A DNA stretch of 64,000 bases from Kibdelosporangium sp040675465. GTDB taxonomy: Bacteria > Actinomycetota > Actinomycetes > Mycobacteriales > Pseudonocardiaceae. A program made the translations under genes and the position numbers. Position 1 is the first letter of the stretch, and each line of letters begins with the position of its first letter. Below the pieces are notes generated by a model. The model did not search any database. It was given only the letters and a program-made list of their open reading frames with translations, and was not told the DNA's origin. This document shows, one piece after another, positions 60,395 through 64,000 of the stretch. The DNA is taken from positions 124,001 through 188,000 of the forward strand of contig NZ_JBFAPA010000004.1 of the NCBI RefSeq assembly GCF_040675465.1, in the 5' to 3' direction.

Positions 60395-61306
60395 GTGACG
60401 AACCGGGTGTGGGTACCGGAATCGGTGGTGGGGGATGGGCGTTTCCGGTTGCTGGAGCTCACCGGTGTGGACGAGCGGGACAACGCGCAGTTGTGGCGGG
60501 CGCGGGATGGCCGGTCTCGCCGCGACGTGGCGTTGACCATAGTTTCCGGTGAGGGCACTGAGGGTGGGCGGCGAGGGCTGCACGCGTTGAAGCGTTCGGT
60601 TCACCGGTCCGCGTTGCGGCATCCGGGCGTCGCGCCGGTGCTGGATGTGGTGGGCGGCGGAGCTGACGAGGGTATCGGCGGCATCGTCGTCGCCGAGTGG
60701 ACTCGGGGAACCGCGATGTCGGACGTGGTGGCGCGGTACCCAGTCGACCCCGTGCACGCCTGCTGGTTGCTCGACCCGCTGACCGAAGCGGTGAGCAAGG
60801 CCCACCGCCATGGTGTGGTGCTCGGGGTGGGGCACCCGCTGCGCATCCGGGTCAGTCCCGCGGGCACGTTGCGGTTGGCGTTTCCTGGTCCACCGCGCGA
60901 GGCGGACCTCGCCGACGATGTGCGTGGCCTGGGCGCGATCCTGTACTTCCTGCTCACCGGCACGTGGCCGGCGGAGGACGGTCCGCTGCCCACGCCTCGG
61001 GAGCTGGAGCCGGCCGTGCCGGTCGAGCTGTCCGAGGTCGCGATGCGCAGCCTGGTGGACACCCGCGACGGCGGAGTCCGGACCAGCGACACCATTCTGC
61101 GGGTGCTGCGGGAGGTGAGGCAGAAACCCCTCGCTGTCAGCGAGACCCGCGAACCGGACAGCAACGGGGCGGTCTGGCTGACGAAACCGCCGGTCACCGA
61201 CCCCGAACGCAGGAAGAAGCTGGCCATCGCCGTGGCCGTGCTGGTGCTGCTGGCGATCGGCGTGGTGCTGTGGATCGGCCTGACCGTGATCGGCGTGTTC
61301 CTCTGA
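60395..61306 (+). CDS. Membrane-anchored pseudokinase
   Basis: The 303-residue protein follows the Ser/Thr kinase fold (L-W-R-A-R-D near 35, S-A-L-R-H-P-G-V-A-P-V-L-D-V, then a C-lobe with R-G-L-G-A-I-L-Y-F-L-L-T-G-T-W-P). The VAIK lysine is Thr (V-A-L-T-I-V), and HRD and DFG are absent (the loop reads H-R-H-G-V-V-L-G-V-G). It ends in one hydrophobic helix (about 275-303). It resembles the kinase-like domain of actinobacterial MurJ/MviN-type proteins. Binding or scaffolding is likelier than phosphorylation. The GTG at 60395 is chosen over an upstream ATG because the fold starts there. It is divergent from the caspase-like gene. Confidence 0.8.
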   Translation: MTNRVWVPESVVGDGRFRLLELTGVDERDNAQLWRARDGRSRRDVALTIVSGEGTEGGRRGLHALKRSVHRSALRHPGVAPVLDVVGGGADEGIGGIVVAEWTRGTAMSDVVARYPVDPVHACWLLDPLTEAVSKAHRHGVVLGVGHPLRIRVSPAGTLRLAFPGPPREADLADDVRGLGAILYFLLTGTWPAEDGPLPTPRELEPAVPVELSEVAMRSLVDTRDGGVRTSDTILRVLREVRQKPLAVSETREPDSNGAVWLTKPPVTDPERRKKLAIAVAVLVLLAIGVVLWIGLTVIGVFL

Positions 61307-61313
61307 CACAACG

Positions 61314-62156
61314 TCATGGTGGCCGGTGCACGGCGATGCCAGCGATGACGAGACCGATGCCAGCGACCTCCTGACCGGCCGGAACCTGGCCGAGTACGAG
61401 CAGACCGATGACGGTCGCGGTGGCCGGCAGGAGACAGAGCATGAGGGCGAACGTGGCGCGCGGCAGGCGGGCCATGGCCAGCTGGTCGGCGACGTACGGG
61501 ATCACCGACGAGCACACTCCAACGGCGACACCCCAGATCAGCCACGCCGGGTGGGTCAGGGCAGGGGCCGCGTCGGCCACGGTCAAGGGGGTCGCGGTGA
61601 CGGCCGCGGTGAGCATGGCGGCCGCGAGCAGGTCGATACCGTTGTGACCAGGGGAGTTCGCCATCCGGTGGCCCAGCACGACGTACAGCACGAAGCCGAC
61701 GCAGTTGGCGGCGGCGAACACGAACCCGAGCGGCGCTCCGACGAACCGGACGTCAGCGAGCGCGGCGACCCCACCGACGGCGAGCACCAGCGCGGCGACG
61801 TTGCGAGGGGTGCGCGCACCGGCCGCGGCCAGGCCAAGCACACCAAGGAACTCGATCGCGCCGACAGTCGCCAGCGGCAGCCGCTCCAAAGCGAGGTAGA
61901 ACAGCGAGTTCATCGCGGCCAGGACGGCGCCCATCGCACCGAGCAGCCATCGTCGCGGCGGGTCCAGCCCGGCGATGAGCCGCCACGGCCGGCGCCACAC
62001 CGCGAAGATCACCGCCGCGCTGGCGATCCGCAGCCACGCCGTACCCAGCGCGGACACGTGCGCGAACAGCAGCACCGCGAAGGACGGTCCGAGGTAGTGG
62101 AAGACCGCGCTGACGAGGAAGTACGAGGTGGCGGGCAGGCGTTCGAGACGGTGCAC
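61314..62156 (-). CDS. EamA/DMT-family transporter
   Basis: The 280-residue protein has about ten hydrophobic helices in two halves and the EamA pattern (LAAMNSLFYLALERLPLATVGAIEFLGVL; PALTHPAWLIWGV; RLPRATFALMLCLLPATATVIG), as in RhtA-like amino-acid/threonine exporters. It starts with GTG. The tail lies 7 bp from the convergent pseudokinase end. The substrate is unknown. Confidence 0.92.
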   Translation of the reverse strand: MHRLERLPATSYFLVSAVFHYLGPSFAVLLFAHVSALGTAWLRIASAAVIFAVWRRPWRLIAGLDPPRRWLLGAMGAVLAAMNSLFYLALERLPLATVGAIEFLGVLGLAAAGARTPRNVAALVLAVGGVAALADVRFVGAPLGFVFAAANCVGFVLYVVLGHRMANSPGHNGIDLLAAAMLTAAVTATPLTVADAAPALTHPAWLIWGVAVGVCSSVIPYVADQLAMARLPRATFALMLCLLPATATVIGLLVLGQVPAGQEVAGIGLVIAGIAVHRPP

Positions 62157-62331
62157 ACGTTCATCCTCTTCACGCGCGTCCCCCTGCGGAATGGCAGAAC
62201 GAAGGCAGACGGCACCATCTACCTTCAGAACAAAGGCGTAACGACAACATGACCTTCGTGTGGGACCAGGGCGCCGGAGTGTCCGAAGTGTCCACGAACC
62301 CCGCGAACGGGCAGGGCTTACGCTTCCGCAC

Positions 62332-63447
62332 GTGACTGGGGATGGTGACGAGCTGACCGAGGTTCAGGTCGGCCCGCTGGAGTTGTTCTTCGACCTGGTG
62401 TTCGTGTTCACCCTGACCCAGCTGACCCCGGTGCTGCACCACGACTTCTCGTGGGTCGGGCTGGCCAAGGTCGGGCTGCTGGTGTCGGTGCTGTGGTACA
62501 TGTACGGCGGGTTCGCCTACCTGACCAACGCGCTCACGCCACTGCAGCTGACGCACAAGTTCTTCATCCTGTTCGGGATGGCGGCGTTCCTGGTGGTAGC
62601 ACTGTCCATTCCGGAGGCGTTCGGCGCGGGCGGGCTGGTGTTCGCTCTCGGCTACCTGCTCGTCGTGATCATCCACTTCGGCCTCTACCTGACCACACCG
62701 CACGCGGCGTCCCGGCGGGGCATCCTGAAGATCGCGCCGGTCAACCTCATCGGCACCGGCTGTCTGCTCGCCGCGGCGCTCATCGGCGGCCCGGTGCATT
62801 GGGTGCTCTGGGTGCTTGCGCCGCTTGTCATGTGGGGCAACGGATTGTGGAACCTGGCGAACATCTACGTGACCCGGCCGCGGCACTTCGTCGAGCGACA
62901 CGGCCTCGTGCTGCTGATCGCGTTCGGCGAATCCGTGGTGGCCGTCGGGGTTTCCGCCAGCCACCACGTCACTTTCGACCTGGTGGCGCTCGCTGTGCTC
63001 ACCCTCACTGTGGTGGCATCCCTGTGGTGGGCGCACTTCCTGAACGAACACGCGATGGCCGAGCGCCTCGCCGCCGCGGGCGATCGCCGCGGTCGCGTCG
63101 CCATCTTCGGCTATGGCCACATCTACGTGCCGTTGCTGGGTTCGGTGATCCTGTTCGCGGCCGGCGCGGCGGACGCCATCGCGCAGCCCATGGACCACCT
63201 GCACTGGGGGCCAGCGCTCGGGATCGCCGGTGGGGTGGCGCTGTACCTGGTGGCCAACGCCGTTCAGCGGGCCGTGGTCGGTGTCCCGTTCAGCCCAGCC
63301 AGGCTGGTCGGCGCCGTTCTGGCTCTGCCAACGGTGTTCCTCGGCGTCAACGGCACGGCCGTGGCGCAAATGGGTGCCCTGGCGGCCATCATGGTCCTGA
63401 CAATGACCGTCGAGTACCGGTGGGCCAGACCAGGAAACGGCGTTTGA
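62332..63447 (+). CDS. ltrA: Low temperature requirement protein A (LtrA) family membrane protein
   Basis: The 371-residue protein begins V-T-G-D-G-D-E-L-T-E-V-Q and has the LtrA signature E-L-F-F-D-L-V-F-V-F-T-L-T-Q-L near residue 15, followed by about ten hydrophobic segments, including R-H-F-V-E-R-H-G-L-V-L-L-I-A-F-G-E-S. The function of the family is not established. The GTG start is chosen because the signature follows it closely; the open frame extends further upstream. The 175 bp between it and the divergent EamA gene hold both promoters. Confidence 0.92.
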   Translation: MTGDGDELTEVQVGPLELFFDLVFVFTLTQLTPVLHHDFSWVGLAKVGLLVSVLWYMYGGFAYLTNALTPLQLTHKFFILFGMAAFLVVALSIPEAFGAGGLVFALGYLLVVIIHFGLYLTTPHAASRRGILKIAPVNLIGTGCLLAAALIGGPVHWVLWVLAPLVMWGNGLWNLANIYVTRPRHFVERHGLVLLIAFGESVVAVGVSASHHVTFDLVALAVLTLTVVASLWWAHFLNEHAMAERLAAAGDRRGRVAIFGYGHIYVPLLGSVILFAAGAADAIAQPMDHLHWGPALGIAGGVALYLVANAVQRAVVGVPFSPARLVGAVLALPTVFLGVNGTAVAQMGALAAIMVLTMTVEYRWARPGNGV

Positions 63448-63784
63448 CACAGAGGACCTTGCGCGGCCTGGCGATCACGGCAATCCTGGCTCGCACAGCC
63501 GTTCTCGCCGCGCAAGGCCCAGACGGTGCTGTACCTGGCCGGCGGCCTGGACAAGTACGAGGACCTGCTGGCCCAGCCGGACCCAACGGTGGGGGAGAGG
63601 GCGTGATTTGCTTACCGCGCACGGATGACGTCGTCCGCCGGATCGCGATGCCCGGCGACCTGGCCGAAATCTGCGGCACGGCCGAGTCGGCAGTAGCCCC
63701 AGCACGACACCCCGACGGGCGAGCCCACCGGACAGCAGCCACTTGCGTGGCGGGTTTGGCCGCGCTGGATCTTACGGCCGGACG
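63448..63784. other. Interval with no recognised gene
   Basis: The 337 bp between the LtrA gene and the truncated GNAT gene carry only short protein-like pieces, such as K-A-Q-T-V-L-Y-L-A-G-G-L-D-K-Y-E-D-L-L ending at a stop near 63606. They lack a start and could be the tail of a lost gene. Nothing else is supported. Confidence 0.4.
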
Positions 63785-64000
63785 ATGATCGAGACCCGAC
63801 TCGCCCGTCCCCCCGAATACGAGGCCGTCGCCGGATTGCGGTGGCGTTGGGTGGCCGAGAAAAGAGGCCTGCCCGACGACGGGCGCGACGAGTTCATCCG
63901 CGGCTTTGCCGTGTGGGCACGGCAGAACGCCGACACGCACCGGTGCATGGTGCTGGTGCGCGACGATCAGGTGATCGGGATGGGGTTTCTCGCGATCGTC
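63785..64000 (+). CDS. GNAT-family acetyltransferase, 3'-truncated by window end
   Basis: The ATG at 63785 opens a frame that stays open to the end of the window (72 codons). It reads I-E-T-R-L-A-R-P-P-E-Y-E-A-V-A-G-L-R and ends in M-V-L-V-R-D-D-Q-V-I-G-M-G-F-L, the beta-strand pattern at the start of a GNAT fold. The acetyl-CoA-binding motif lies beyond the window, so the family call rests on the N-terminal half. Confidence 0.7.
   Translation, partial: MIETRLARPPEYEAVAGLRWRWVAEKRGLPDDGRDEFIRGFAVWARQNADTHRCMVLVRDDQVIGMGFLAIV

Noticed and set aside
60144..60398. 84-codon plus-strand open frame between the caspase-like and pseudokinase genes
   Set aside because: No ribosome site, no protein-like pattern, and it lies in a divergent promoter region.
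61326..62252. 308-codon plus-strand frame opposite the EamA transporter
   Set aside because: The minus strand encodes a ten-helix transporter; the plus frame is hydrophilic low-complexity shadow.
1..64000. CRISPR arrays, tRNA or rRNA genes
   Set aside because: No regularly spaced repeats and no cloverleaf or rRNA-like sequence were recognised on either strand.

Overview
The window is high-GC actinomycete DNA (about 70% G+C by eye, GTG starts, tight ATGA stop/start overlaps, an F420-type LLM protein, an LtrA protein). It is most likely from an antibiotic-producing order such as Pseudonocardiales or Streptomycetales; the genus cannot be fixed from the sequence.

Positions 1-47290 hold most of a large hybrid NRPS-PKS biosynthetic cluster, entered from inside an NRPS gene. 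(a) 1-11748 is one translationally coupled operon: the end of a C-A-T NRPS, an EctB-like aminotransferase homologue that has lost its catalytic lysine, an ornithine/aspartate-carbamoyltransferase homologue, and a cassette of LanB-like protein / stand-alone A domain / threonine-dehydratase-like PLP enzyme / stand-alone carrier protein / second LanB-like protein. It ends at a strong hairpin. (b) 11844-12821 (minus) is a TauD/SyrP-type 2-oxoglutarate oxygenase. (c) 12982-28436 makes L-2,3-diaminopropionate (SbnA/SbnB homologues) and encodes two NRPSs, C-A-T-C-A-T and C-A-T-C-A-T-TE. The TE has Cys where the catalytic Ser is expected, and one A domain has a clear serine code. (d) 28757-47290 carries a LuxR-type regulator, an MFS exporter, a Val-like A-T loading didomain, an AT-less KS-KR-ACP module, a class V PLP enzyme, a type II TE, a discrete AT, a complete hydroxymalonyl-ACP set (FkbK/J/I/H types, no O-methyltransferase), then mtnA, an mtnC-mtnB fusion, mtnD and an IlvD/Edd dehydratase.

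A reasonable reading is a peptide-polyketide containing Dap or carbamoyl-Dap, serine and a valine-derived 4-amino-2,3-dihydroxy acid, with amino-acid modification on a free carrier protein. The LanB-like pair is the most unusual part: it looks like tRNA-dependent LanB/PEARL enzymes, yet no RiPP precursor gene is seen. Methionine-salvage genes inside the operon suggest either MTA recycling or a sugar-derived precursor.

Positions 47287-55935 look like ordinary accessory genes: SGNH hydrolase, FAD amine oxidase with a low-complexity insertion, a sugar isomerase/oxidoreductase pair behind a LacI-type operator, a TetR regulator divergent from an MFS pump and hydrolase, an LLM oxidoreductase and an XRE regulator. 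Positions 55936-58041 are a gene graveyard with remnants of TetR, TylF-type methyltransferase, Nudix and IS701 transposase genes around an intact SLOG-like gene. Positions 58042-64000 hold a caspase-like/beta-propeller membrane protein, a membrane pseudokinase, an EamA transporter, an LtrA protein and a truncated GNAT acetyltransferase.

A-domain specificity codes below were read by eye by aligning to the gramicidin synthetase positions, without software.
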